This document shows positions 47,470 through 57,332 of a DNA stretch of 64,000 nt, piece after piece. Source of the stretch: Periplaneta americana. Taxonomy: Eukaryota > Arthropoda > Insecta > Blattodea > Blattidae. How positions within the stretch are numbered: the first letter of the stretch is position 1; the number at the start of each line of letters is the position of its first letter. The notes beneath the pieces were generated by a model. It saw only the letters and a program-made list of their open reading frames with translations, searched no databases and was not told the origin of the DNA. Both the position numbers and the translations under genes were made by a program. Where the stretch lies: assembly GCF_040183065.1 (NCBI RefSeq), contig NC_091132.1, positions 92,706,106-92,770,105 on the forward strand. Reading direction: 5' to 3'.

Positions 47470-49100
47470 TCTGCCCAAGTTTCACTGCAAACTCAGCTTT
47501 CTCCAATCTTTCTAATTTTTTTGCCTTCATTTTTGTCTCCTCTTATCATCCATATATTTTAATGTCGTCTGTCATCTGATATCTTCTTCCAACTATTCTC
47601 CCGTTCACCATTCCTACCAGTGCATCCTTCAGTAGGCAGTTCCTCCTCCTCTTCCTGATCAGTTTCAGCATCATTCTTTCCAACACAGCTTCATTTCTTA
47701 TTCTGTCTTCCATTCCGTACGCTCCATTCTTTTCCATATCCACATTTCAAATGCTTCTATTCGTTTTTTTTTTTTTTCGCTTCGTGCTAATGTCCATGTT
47801 TCTGCCCCATACAATGCCACACTTCACACAAAGCATTTCACTAGTTTCTTTCTTAGTTTTTTCCAGAGGTCCGCAGAAGATGTTCGTTTTTCTATTAAAG
47901 CTTCCTTGGCCATTGCTATCCTCCTTTCGACTTCCCGACAGCAGCTCATGTTACTGCTTATAGTACACACGAAGTATTTGAAGCTTTCCACTTGTTCTAC
48001 TGCCTCATTTAGAATACGAAAGTTTACCTTCTTCAATTTTCCTCCTATGGCCATGGTCTTCGCCTTATTTGCATTTATTTTCATCCCATATTGCTCACAG
48101 TTGTCATTTAGCTCCAGTAGCATATCCCTTAGTTGAAATCCAGACGTTTGAGATGGGCAGGGCATGTAGCACGTATGGGCGAATCCAGAAATGCATATAG
48201 AGTGTTAGTTGGGAGACCGGAGGGAAAAAGACCTTTAGGGAGGCCGAGACGTAGATGGGAGGATAATATTAAAATGGATTTGAGGGAGGTGGGATATGAT
48301 GATAGAGACTGGCTTAATCTTGCACAGGATAGGGACCGATGGCGGGCTTATGTGAGGGCGGCAATGAACCTTCGGGTTCCTTAAAAGCCATTTGTAAGTA
48401 AGTAAGTAAGTAAGCATATCCCTTAGTGTCGTCTCCTCTTGTGCTAACAACGTCATATTATCAGCAATCTGATGCACTTTATTATTCTTCCTCCTACTAT
48501 CATTCCTCACATGTTCTGAAAACAGTTCTTTATTAAATCCTGCAAGTAGATGTTGAATAGTTTATCGAAAAAAAGACATCCTTGTCGTACTCTTCCCCCA
48601 ATTTCACTTCCTTCCGACATTTTTTCTCATATCCTGACTTTCACTCGTTGTTTCATATAAAGATTACTGAACAGCCTTCTCTCTTTCAAATCCACACCAA
48701 TTTATCTGTAGGACTCATGTCAGTTTATTCCAGTCCTCTTTGTCAAAAACCTTTTCTATGTCCACAAATACTACATACACTTCTTTATTCTTATGTAGGT
48801 ATCTTTCGCATATTGATCGTAGCAGTCGAATTGCATCTCTCGTACCTTTTTTCTTCCTGAAGCCAAACTGCTCTTCTTCCAACTGTTCTTCCATCTATAA
48901 TATAAATGTCGATTCAGTATTTGCAAAAGAATTTTCGCCGTGTGCGATATCAGGCTCATATCCCCACTCCTTACATTTCTTGGCATATGTGTTTTGTTGG
49001 ATGATGGTATGAAAACGATACTAATCTATGTGATGCTGCGAATGTCTGCTCCGTACATCACTAATGCTCTTTTTCCTCTAATTCATACCGTAAAATTGCT
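47470..49100 (-). mobile_element. LINE family B, RT domain interrupted by a family A insertion
   Basis: On the minus strand from about 49000 the translation follows a non-LTR RT. MPRNVRSGDMSLISHTAKIL is followed by decayed sequence that includes a conserved QIADNMTLLAQEETTLRDML (equivalent of the 'FADD..LLAE' active site, decayed). After the insert it continues as LELNDNCEQYGMKINANKAK, EQVESFKYFVCTISS and a KCFV end, with further decayed tail codons down to about 47550. The family A insert 48134-48427 (with one duplication copy) is 294 bases, a multiple of three, and its removal restores the frame. A second family B copy lies at 51081-51987. Confidence 0.85.
48119..48427 (+). mobile_element. 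LINE family A, 279-bp truncated insertion with 15-bp target-site duplication
   Basis: AGCATATCCCTTAGT occurs at 48119-48133 and at 48413-48427. Between them lies 48134-48412, the last 83 codons of family A (KSRRLRWAGHVARMGESRN ... MNLRVP, stop at 48384), then AAGCCATTTG and a (TAAG)n tail. The frame is intact and nearly identical to the 2715-3290 copy, so the insertion is recent relative to its family B host. Orientation is opposite to the host element. Confidence 0.95.
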
Positions 49101-50599
49101 TTAGGATATTTTATTTAATTAAAACTAACTGCTATAAGCTAATATGTTCTAAAAGTACCTCCTTTTTATATAAGTCACTATCCACTTTATTAACTTGTAG
49201 CTACTTGCGGTAGGAGAGAGAACACGATTTTAAATGTTCACGATTGAACTAATTTTTAATGAGGAAACAATGACAGGCATACAAGACTAACAGAAGCCTC
49301 GAGAATTAGCCTGCGAGATACAAATTTTCTGTGAAAAGTGAAGACGAGATTGAATAAAAACGAAATGAAACAAATTACAGAACAATGTCAAATACATCCA
49401 AGGAAGAAGGAGACGAATTCATGAATAATATCACACGGTTGGTTAGAAAATTGTCCGTGCAAAAATACATAAACATTATCTTCATAGATTATTTTGGCTG
49501 TTAAACGCTTATATTATTTGTTGCTAAATTTTAATGAAAATGAATCACGTGAATTTATTTTATTTCATATGAATAATTGCGGAACGGAGTGATTCGTAAA
49601 CTCTGGATATAAATAAACTTCACGCAGTAGTAAAGGAAAATTCCTGTACACAGATATCATCTCATTATCATTTTATATCTAAGTACGATGGGTGCAGAAG
49701 TCTTATATTTTTGTGAAAATTCTCAACACGTTTTTTTTGTAAAATCGCAGTAGTTTAATAGTTTATACACTTGTCTAAGAACAATAAATCTACAGACAAA
49801 GGTAAAAAAAAAACAAAATTAGAAAGAACTGTAAATTTAAAATCCCTCCGTGTTAAAAAATTGTCTTAAATTAACCAAGCAGAGACGCATGATCTGAGAC
49901 AAGCTTTAGTTAAATTGAAAATGTGCAATGAAATATATTCGTAGCATTTAAAAAATATTGCTTATATTTATTATATGAGTTGGTAAGTCTGCAATATGAG
50001 ATGTTAAAAGTAATTTCTTTCTCTTGTATCATAGGAATAAATATAATTTCTTAATATTAAGTTCGAAAAATTATCTTTAATATAGGATTAGCTGTAGAAT
50101 ATATCAATTTATCACATGATTTTGTTTCTGACAAAAGTATACAGTGAGAGTTGTAAGTTACATTTGATATAATATTATTCTTACGGTCCTCTTTTGTAGC
50201 AAAATCAACGTATTTATAAGAGTACCGGTACTGATATCCCATAGTAATATTCCAGAATAAGAATGCTTTGAGAATAAGCAAAATAAGCATAACGAATTTA
50301 GATTCCAGGTACAACTGTTTTAATCTTATAAGGAGAAACAATGTTTCAAAAAGTTTACTAGAAATACGATTAACATGATTTTCCATGTCAACTTAGAGCC
50401 AACAATAATACCTAATATGTTTTGGTAATTAGGTACAGGAATGATAATTTTCAAAGCAAAAAAGTAAGTTAGTTTTAGCTGAGCTCAACAAATAACCATT
50501 AGCATTAAACAAAATTTTAGCATCATTTATATTTTAATGAACAAAAAATTCTAAAAATATCACTATGATTATTTATTCTAGTCTCGCACTGTGGCGTCC
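49101..50599. other. AT-rich stretch, nothing recognised
   Basis: A 109-codon minus-strand frame at 50057-50386 shows no known domain and has AT-driven composition. Confidence 0.4.
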
Positions 50600-50855
50600 T
50601 TGTTTTTTTCTTGAAATTTCGGCCAGTGTATGAGACCGGTGTCTGCACAGCAACGTGATATCTTGGGGAGTTACTATAGGTAGCGAAATTCGGTTACAAC
50701 CAGCTATAATGGCTGGGGGATTATCATGCTAACCACACGATACCTCTGTTTAGATTGGATGATCGTTCGCCTTTACAGAAGCTTGTGGACGTGACGCCGG
50801 CAATCGACTGGTCGGTCCTGGCTCTTAATGGGCTATTACGCCACAAATTTATTAT
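50600..50855 (+). repeat. Dispersed repeat, possibly SINE-like
   Basis: A GC-rich island containing GGCTGGGGGATTATCATGCT, GGATGATCG and GACTGGTCGGTCCTGGCTCT, ending in GCGCCACAAATTTATT. I recall this kind of sequence as a common insect repeat whose end is followed by ATT-rich DNA, but I cannot name the family. There is only one copy here. Confidence 0.35.
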
Positions 50856-51040
50856 TTTTTTTGTTAACTCAAAAGGTATTACCGTCCGCATACAGTACTG
50901 TATGATACTCTATATTATAAGTTATGTCATTAGTAGCAAACAAAAACAAAATCGAACCTAATATTGAGCCGTAAGGAACTCCGTAGTAATATTTAATATT
51001 ATCAGATTTGTTACCATTGAGCAAAATGTAGTATAACGAC

Positions 51041-51041
<1 letters not shown>

Positions 51042-51080
<39 letters not shown>
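51042..51080. repeat. (AAT)n microsatellite, left of a LINE copy
   Basis: Thirteen AAT units directly precede the 5' breakpoint of the LINE family B fragment. Confidence 0.95.
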
Positions 51081-51081
<1 letters not shown>

Positions 51082-51987
51082 AGAAGAAATGTCAGAAGGA
51101 AGAGAAATAGGGAGAGGCCTACGAAAAGGCTGCCCATTATCACTTACCCTGTTCAACATCTGCTTGGAGAATTTAGTAAAGAACTCTCTTCATAAAATAG
51201 GAGAAGTGATGTAGTAGCAAGAATAAAATGCATAAGATATTCTGGTGATATGGGGTTGTTAGCAGAAGAGGAGACGATACTAAAAGATATGCTACTGGTG
51301 CTAAATGATAGCTGTGAGCAGTATCGGATGAAGACAAATGAAATAAAAGGAAGACCATGATTATAGGAGGAATGATAAAGAACGTAAAAATGCGAATTTT
51401 AAGTGAGGCAGTACAGCACGTGGGCAGCTTCAAATTCTTAGAGTGTACTATAAGCAATAACATGGGATGGAGCCAGGATGTCAGATAGAGGATAACAATG
51501 GCAAAGAAAGCTTTTAAAAGGAAAAGGAGTATCTCCTGCGGACCTCTGGAAAAAGAACTAAGGAAGAGACTAGTGAAGTGTTTTGTACAGAGTGTAACAT
51601 ATGAGTCAGAAACATTACGACGAAGTGAAGAGAAGCGTCTAGAAGCATCTGCAATGTAGATATGGAGGGAGCACGTGAAATGGACAGACATAATAAGCGA
51701 TGAAGCTGCGTTGGAAAGAGGGGGTGAAGAAAGATTGATGCTGAAACTGATCATGAAGAGAAAGAGGAATTGGTTTGATCATTGACTGAGAAGAAACTGT
51801 CTACTGAATGATGCACTGGAACGAATGGTGAAAAGGAGAAGAGTTCAGGGTAGAAGAAGATATAAGATGATATACGGCATTAAGATATATGGATCATATA
51901 CGGAAACAAAGCGAAATACATTAAAATAGGAAAGTTTGGAGAAAGCTAAATTTGTAGAGAGAGACTTGCTCATGGGTACAAAACTAT
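51081..51987 (+). mobile_element. LINE family B, decayed RT fragment between AAT repeats
   Basis: It opens with EEMSEGREIGRGLRKGCPLS then LTLFNICLENLVKN (the 'G.RQGCPLSP.LFN' box). RYSGDMGLLAEEE follows, where the active-site Asp pair is reduced to GD. SEAVQHVGSFKFLECTISNN, a KCFVQSVTYESET block and a basic tail come next. Frames shift repeatedly. (AAT)n lies at both ends, the right one at 51988-52041. Homology with 47470-49100 is evident in the LAEEE, SFK and KCFV blocks. Confidence 0.78.
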
Positions 51988-51997
51988 GAATAATAGC

Positions 51998-52041
<44 letters not shown>
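51988..52041. repeat. (AAT)n microsatellite, right of a LINE copy
   Basis: About 17 AAT units follow the LINE fragment. It may be the element's own tail or the other half of a split microsatellite. Confidence 0.95.
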
Positions 52042-52045
<4 letters not shown>

Positions 52046-52086
52046 AACAACAACGAGAATGTGTACTGAAATATTGAACTTGCAGT

Positions 52087-52244
52087 TTAATGAAATCCTG
52101 AAATAGTGTGTTTCGCTGCATCAAGATAGTTAGTTATTCGGACAAACATTACTTCGTAAGATATACGGAATACAGTGCCATCTGTAGTTTTCTCAACGTA
52201 TTTTGCTGTATTGATCGCATCCTGCAGTGCTTCTCTCTGGGAGC
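52087..52244 (-). CDS. Candidate terminal exon, unknown protein
   Basis: On the minus strand a strong acceptor (TTTTCCTTGTATTTCAG) ends at 52245. It leads into an open frame in phase 1: SQREALQDAINTAKYVEKTT, then DGTVFRISYEVMFVRITNYL, then DAAKHTISGFH and TAA at 52087-52089. The amino-acid composition is balanced and not AT-driven, unlike the chance frames nearby. The frame also stays open upstream of the acceptor. I do not recognise the protein, no upstream exon is visible and no polyadenylation signal is obvious. It may be a piece of an unfamiliar transposon. Confidence 0.3.
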
Positions 52245-53019
52245 CTGAAATACAAGGAAAACAAATCGAGTGGTGGTTCGAGCATCGGATAATAGGTGGC
52301 TCGCATATCACATCTAGACAAACGATTACACAGGATTTACAGCACACATAGAGGCATGTCCTGGTATAGTGTCGAGAGTTTTTCATGCCTCTAGCGAGAT
52401 CTAGTGTAAGCTCATAATTCGGGAGTCTTTAGGATGCATACTAAATGGATCCGCTGTTAACGGTGGTGTCAAATACAATCTAATGCCTCGCACTCACAAA
52501 GTAACCTATCAATAAACCCTAAAGACATTATAATTCCCAAAACTTGTTGCGCGGTGTCAAACTCAGCCCTTTTGCTAGTGAGAACACATCTTACATGAAT
52601 TAGGTTATCTCCAGGCGAGTACATTTAAAAAACATGCCTTGTACAGTATTGTTCAAAATAATCATTGTGAAAGATGCAGGAAAAGAGTTGCCGAAGGTTT
52701 TTATATTATTTGAAGTTGTTGAAATTAGTCATAGCACTTGTGAAATATTTACATTCAAGTTAAGAACATTGTAGGCCTACATCTTGACTGCACAACTTTG
52801 AATACTATACATTTTATATTCTTAAGAACATTGTTTATTCCTGGCAGAAATATGGACACTAATTTGCTGAATATTCTTCTGTAAGTGACGGTGCCCGCAA
52901 CTGATAGGCCTGTGACTTATATATGCACTGTCCTTTAATTTACTCACTAGATGAATCGTATTCATCAGTGTTGATATATTTAATCAAATTGTAAAACATT
53001 GTTGATTGAACAACTATTA
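52245..53019. other. Unassigned stretch
   Basis: No repeat or gene recognised. Confidence 0.4.
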
Positions 53020-53165
53020 GAGGAGAAAAATTCGCTCCTGCGCCGGGTATCGAACCCGGGTCCTCGGTTTTACGTACCAAGCGCTCTAACTACCGAGCTA
53101 CGCCGAAGTTCAATCTAGAGCACCGGATCGAATCCCACTCCTCTAGCGTTTTTCTCTTTGTGGCC
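53020..53165 (-). mobile_element. tRNA-derived SINE head related to the 57-58 kb modules
   Basis: On the minus strand the head reads GGCGTAGCTCGGTAGTTAGA (A box), then CTTGG and CCGAG as a five-base stem around a loop containing GTA, then GGGTTCGATACCCGG (B box and T stem) near 53045-53060. The D arm, anticodon arm and T arm all fold. The acceptor stem does not, so it is a tRNA-like SINE head and not a tRNA gene. GAGAAAAATTC beyond the head and CCGGATCGAATC before it are shared with the modules at 57333-58262. Confidence 0.72.
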
Positions 53166-53438
53166 TTCTCCTTGTTCGTTGACATATATTTGATTATATT
53201 ATGTAGATTGGTGATTGAGTCGTCTTTGATTTATATTCATTATGTAAAGTGAAATTTAAAATCATAATAATGTAACATATTGTACGTTTGTAAGAAATAT
53301 ATACACGCTTTTCCCAAAATTTATTTTTCTACTTGTAAACCGTACACATTTTTAACATTTCCAGTTCGAAAATGTTATTTCATGTTGTGACGTTAGTCCA
53401 CCATAGTTTACATCACTATTAATTGAGATCCTACTACC

Positions 53439-53473
<35 letters not shown>

Positions 53474-53966
53474 TGATCTCAAAAATCAACAACAGTAACT
53501 ATAAGTTTAAAATATTATTCTTCATTTTAAATTAATTAAGCATTATAAAATATTGTACCGTGTTATACAACTAATCTAGTTGTATATACATTTAGGTTAT
53601 CATCTTGGAAACAAAAATCAAAAGACGCCATAGGCAATTTAAATAAATTTAGTTACGAGTTTTCTGTGGAACAATACAAAGAGCTGAAGTATTAAAAAAG
53701 AAACATTATTAAAAAGGTATAAAGTCGTTTCATTGCCTCTATTATAATATGTCGACAGCTGAAAAAAGTCAAATAAAAGTCATGTTTACGGTTTACAAGT
53801 ATTGTACGCATAGACTATGGCATGAGGTGTGCACACATCCCAAGTAGGTACAACACGGTACCGTCCGCAGAGAGCACCACGCGAACACCGAAAACAACTG
53901 CCACTCTGCGTTCTCAGTCATTCCTCGTCCGTACGTGAACAGAGAACATTGAGATACGTTAACATA
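53166..53966. other. AT-rich stretch with an A/(AT)n tract
   Basis: An A-run passing into (AT)n occupies about 53441-53474. Nothing else was recognised. Confidence 0.45.
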
Positions 53967-54826
53967 TCATTCACCAGTGGCGTAGCATGAAATTTTGAGC
54001 AGGGGAAGCTAACTCAAGTTGTCTTTCATGCAATATGAGAAAGCGTATTACAAAAATACAGTCTTAAAATAAATAGTAGTCAATGTCAAGTCAGCAGTCG
54101 AAGATTGGTTGGAACATCGTAAGTAACACCAATAAGGCATGATCTCAAATGATACGTAATAAAATAAGATTTCACGGTTTACACATAACTCTAACAAATA
54201 AACACGTATACGTATAACATTAGCTCACTCCCTGTCATACTTAGAGAAATCACAATATTAGTATCATTACGTAAGTATGCGTCTGTCTTTTGGTTGTGTC
54301 CTTCATTGACAGCAAGGGAGTCGGTCATTTGTTTTTTAAATCACACTTTTGTTCGTAAGTCAGTTTTGATAATACAATTGTCCTAAAAAAATTCAAGTAA
54401 ATTAGTGTCAGGAACTGACATTTCGCTCATTATTTATTATATCAGCCACAGTGCACACTAACACTTCAACTGAACACAACTGACGAAATGGGATAACTCG
54501 GAAACTACTTATTTTCAATGTTAAAGCTAGCTTCTTTGCGAGCCTTGCGACTAGGGTAGCTTAGTTAGAAAGGGATGGAAAATCTGCGGGGTGGATTACA
54601 CAGAAGAAACCGATCTGCTTGGAAGCTGGTGTGTGCAGGCTTCTTGTTTACTGCTGCATCACAGATCATCCTGAGCTGCAGCATCACAATATTTAACGCG
54701 TAAATATAAATTCTATTAAAATTAACAAATAATTTTCTCCATAAACTGCAGGTTTATTATGAAATTATTATTAACTGGGGAAGCTAAGCTTTTTAGCTTA
54801 CATTGAGCTACGCCACTGTCATTCAC
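53967..54826. mobile_element. hAT-type non-autonomous transposon with 8-bp target duplication
   Basis: TCATTCAC at 53967-53974 and again at 54819-54826 brackets an 844-bp body. The body begins CAGTGGCGTAGC and ends GCTACGCCACTG, perfect 12-base inverted repeats. GGGGAAGCTAA blocks add imperfect subterminal symmetry. An 8-bp duplication with CAGTGGCG-type ends is diagnostic of the hAT superfamily. No open frame of note is present, so it depends on a transposase elsewhere. Confidence 0.93.
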
Positions 54827-55551
54827 TTGTGTTCAGTGAAGTGATATAATGCCGAAGACAGGGGTTAAAGAACATAGAGTGTATTCTTTAATACAAGAAT
54901 ATGGTGGCCACATTTTTAGTGGTGATACTGGTGAGACAATTAAGTGTCGGATATTAATGTGTGCATTAAAAAGATAACAAAATAATCGACGGAACATCAC
55001 TGTAATACACAGAAATACACGAAAAATTTTTCTCGTCTGTTAGAAGAAAATAAGGGTTCGAGTTCAAATTCCGCCTCAATTACGAAATATGTCTTTTGCC
55101 TGGATTTGTGTCGAATGATAAGTTGCAATATTCCATTCAAACCTCACTTTAAAGGGTTTATAGAAAAGTATACAAAATATGCCATTACAATAGTTATATC
55201 AACGTACAACCAATATTCAGTGGTTATTCCGTGTGTCAATTTATATTTCTCCTGGCCTATACTTGCACGCGCCTCTAGTGTACCTACTGTGCTTACGTAA
55301 ACAACTACGCTCTGGCGAGACAAATTAGTCGCGTTGTAGTTACCTTCACATCCGAATGACTTTTTTTCCACTGTCTAAGGGTGCGAATGACTTTTTTTCC
55401 ACTGTCTAAGGGTGCGAGACCTCAGACAAACGAAGACGAATTAAATACATAATCAGAAATTAGATTTCTCTCATGTGTGACAGGATGGAAATTATTATAC
55501 CACAGGTCAAATGGTAACATAAGACAAGATATAGAATCAATCTATAGTAAA
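54827..55551. other. Unassigned stretch with a 31-bp tandem duplication
   Basis: GAATGACTTTTTTTCCACTG and the following 11 bases occur twice in tandem (55354-55384, 55385-55415) with no mismatch. No element recognised otherwise. Confidence 0.6.
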
Positions 55552-56147
55552 TACACCGTTGTTACAAATTATTATTGAATGATTTCAGAAGGCTATATTT
55601 TCACCAATATTGAACAAAACTGGCTAATTAGAAAATCGGCTAATGCCACAACTCACGGAGGAGGAGGAACAGGTTTTTATTTTCCATCAAGTAAGAGCCC
55701 CTACAATTTGGTGTAAGGAGGACTAGAGGTACCTATATCAACACCTACCAGGTCGATATATTGATCATGTAACGGACGCAGACTGCACCTCCAGCATATG
55801 GCCACCCCGTTAACAGGATTTCACAGTGTGTGATTTCTTTCTGTGTGGTTTAGTCAAGGGCAATGTTTACATACTTCCACTTCCAGCGACGTTGGCCGAA
55901 TTGAGAAAGCGCATTAATAGAACAATCAGGAACGTCACATAAGACATGCTTGAGAGAGTTTGGCAAGAATGGGATCACAGCCTGGACGTCAGCCGTATTA
56001 TACGTGGGGTTTATGTCGAGTGCATCTAAGGTCAGTATGAAACTTCAGATTTTCTCTTTCAAATGGTAAAATCACGTATTTATGTTTAATATTGGTGAAA
56101 ATATAGCCTTCTGAAATCGTCTAATAATTAATTATAAACACGGTGTA
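55552..56147 (+). mobile_element. Tc1/mariner-type element, internally deleted, with ~65-bp inverted repeats
   Basis: TA at 55552-55553 and 56146-56147 flanks a 592-bp body whose ends (CACCGTTGTTAC ... GTAAACACGGTG-like) are inverted repeats. The repeats share the block GATTTCAGAAGGCTATATTT across some 65 bases. Inside, a plus-strand transposase C-terminus reads WPPR, a stop, then DFTVCDFFLCGLVKGNVYIL, LAELRKRINRTIRNVT, a stop, then DMLERVWQEWDHSLDVSRII and a stop. The N-terminal two thirds are absent. It lies directly beside the LINE family G fragment. Confidence 0.88.
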
Positions 56148-56350
56148 CAATTGAAAAATATAAAATTAATTGGAGAGATCATATCCAGCGAATACCAGAC
56201 ACCAGAATAACAAAGATCGCTTTCCAGCATAACCCTAAAGATGAAAGAAGCGTGGATCGACCTCTAAAAATAAGACGTGAAGAATTTTGAGAAGGAACAT
56301 GCTACAAGTGCCTAATCTTTGAAGGCGATGATGACGATAATGATGATGAT
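56148..56350 (+). mobile_element. LINE family G, C-terminal fragment with (GAT)n tail
   Basis: The plus-strand translation INWRDHIQRIPDTRITKIAF then QHNPKDERSVDRPLKIRREE is the 'W.DHI.RM.D.R.PK.A....P.GRR..GRP..RW' tail of a LINE protein, with the glycines of GRP changed. A stop and GAAGGCGATGATGACGATAA follow, a GAT-rich end typical of some LINEs. The Tc1-type element at 55554-56145 abuts its left side. Confidence 0.6.
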
Positions 56351-56480
56351 TATATGTGTTATATATACTCGTAACATTCCTCTATTATGGGAGCAGTAGG
56401 GCCTAATAATTAATCAATTCACCAGACATAACGATCGGATTTTCAATCAAAATAATTGAATAGACAGTAAAATAACTTAA

Positions 56481-56620
56481 GAATATGTATGATAAGACTT
56501 TCCTGTGTTAAACTTCAACGTACCTCGTTCACAAGTTTCGACCTATTCATGGGTCATCATCGAAACATTTAAACGAGGTACATTGAAGTTTAACACAGGA
56601 AAGTCTTACCATACATATTC
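56481..56620. repeat. 140-bp hairpin-forming inverted repeat
   Basis: The 49 bases from 56481 and those ending at 56620 are reverse complements with two mismatches. A further TTTCGA/TCGAAA pairing brings the arms to an 18-base loop (56542-56559). On the minus strand the centre reads CGATGATGACC, a loop, then GGTCGAAAC. Its origin is unknown; it could be a very small MITE. Confidence 0.85.
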
Positions 56621-57100
56621 CGAAGTGATACAGTGTTAAATTTGTGTAATCAAGATGTATAAAATAACTTACTTGATACAATAGATATAACAAGAATAGG
56701 AAATTGTATTATATTGAGTTCTTCGATAGCAGTAACGGTCCTCTTTAATATGTTCTACCAACCTATATTTATGCCCCATACCGTTTACCGAGTTCCACTG
56801 TGTCCAGCTGAGACCCTTATAAATTAATTCTTGCAGTGCCACCCGTCCTGACAAGTAATTGTCTGTAACATTATCCGCCCCAGAGGAAACGAATGCCATT
56901 TAGAGGCGTACAGCAAGCGTTAATTGACCTCTTGAGTGTATTAGGTCAACCATCGTGAATATATCGCGCTTCGCAATTACATAGAAACCACACCCATCTA
57001 AAGATAATATTATCGAAGATTAATTCCAGGATTTGCAGTATTGAAATTGTCTTTAAACTTGATTAAATTTCACTAGCAGTGATTCATTTCGACTGAAAGA

Positions 57101-57143
<43 letters not shown>

Positions 57144-57332
57144 GTTAGACTTAAAAAAATATATTACTCATGTTTGACAGATCCTACATTGCTGTTGGCT
57201 TAATGAGATTTTCATGTCGTCGTTCTTCCTGCAATAACTCCTATGTGACAGATTGATCGATTTTCAGATTTTTGATCTATTAATTAACTTAAATAGTGAT
57301 AGAGCAAATAATAAAATCTCCTATATATACGG
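56621..57332. other. AT-rich stretch with (ATT)n
   Basis: An ATT microsatellite occupies 57101-57143. A 76-codon minus-strand frame at 56669-56899 has no recognisable domain. Confidence 0.45.

Noticed and set aside
53033..53107. Possible tRNA-Tyr gene
   Set aside because: D, anticodon and T arms fold, but the 5' and 3' acceptor strands are not complementary, and SINE flanks are shared with the 57-58 kb modules.
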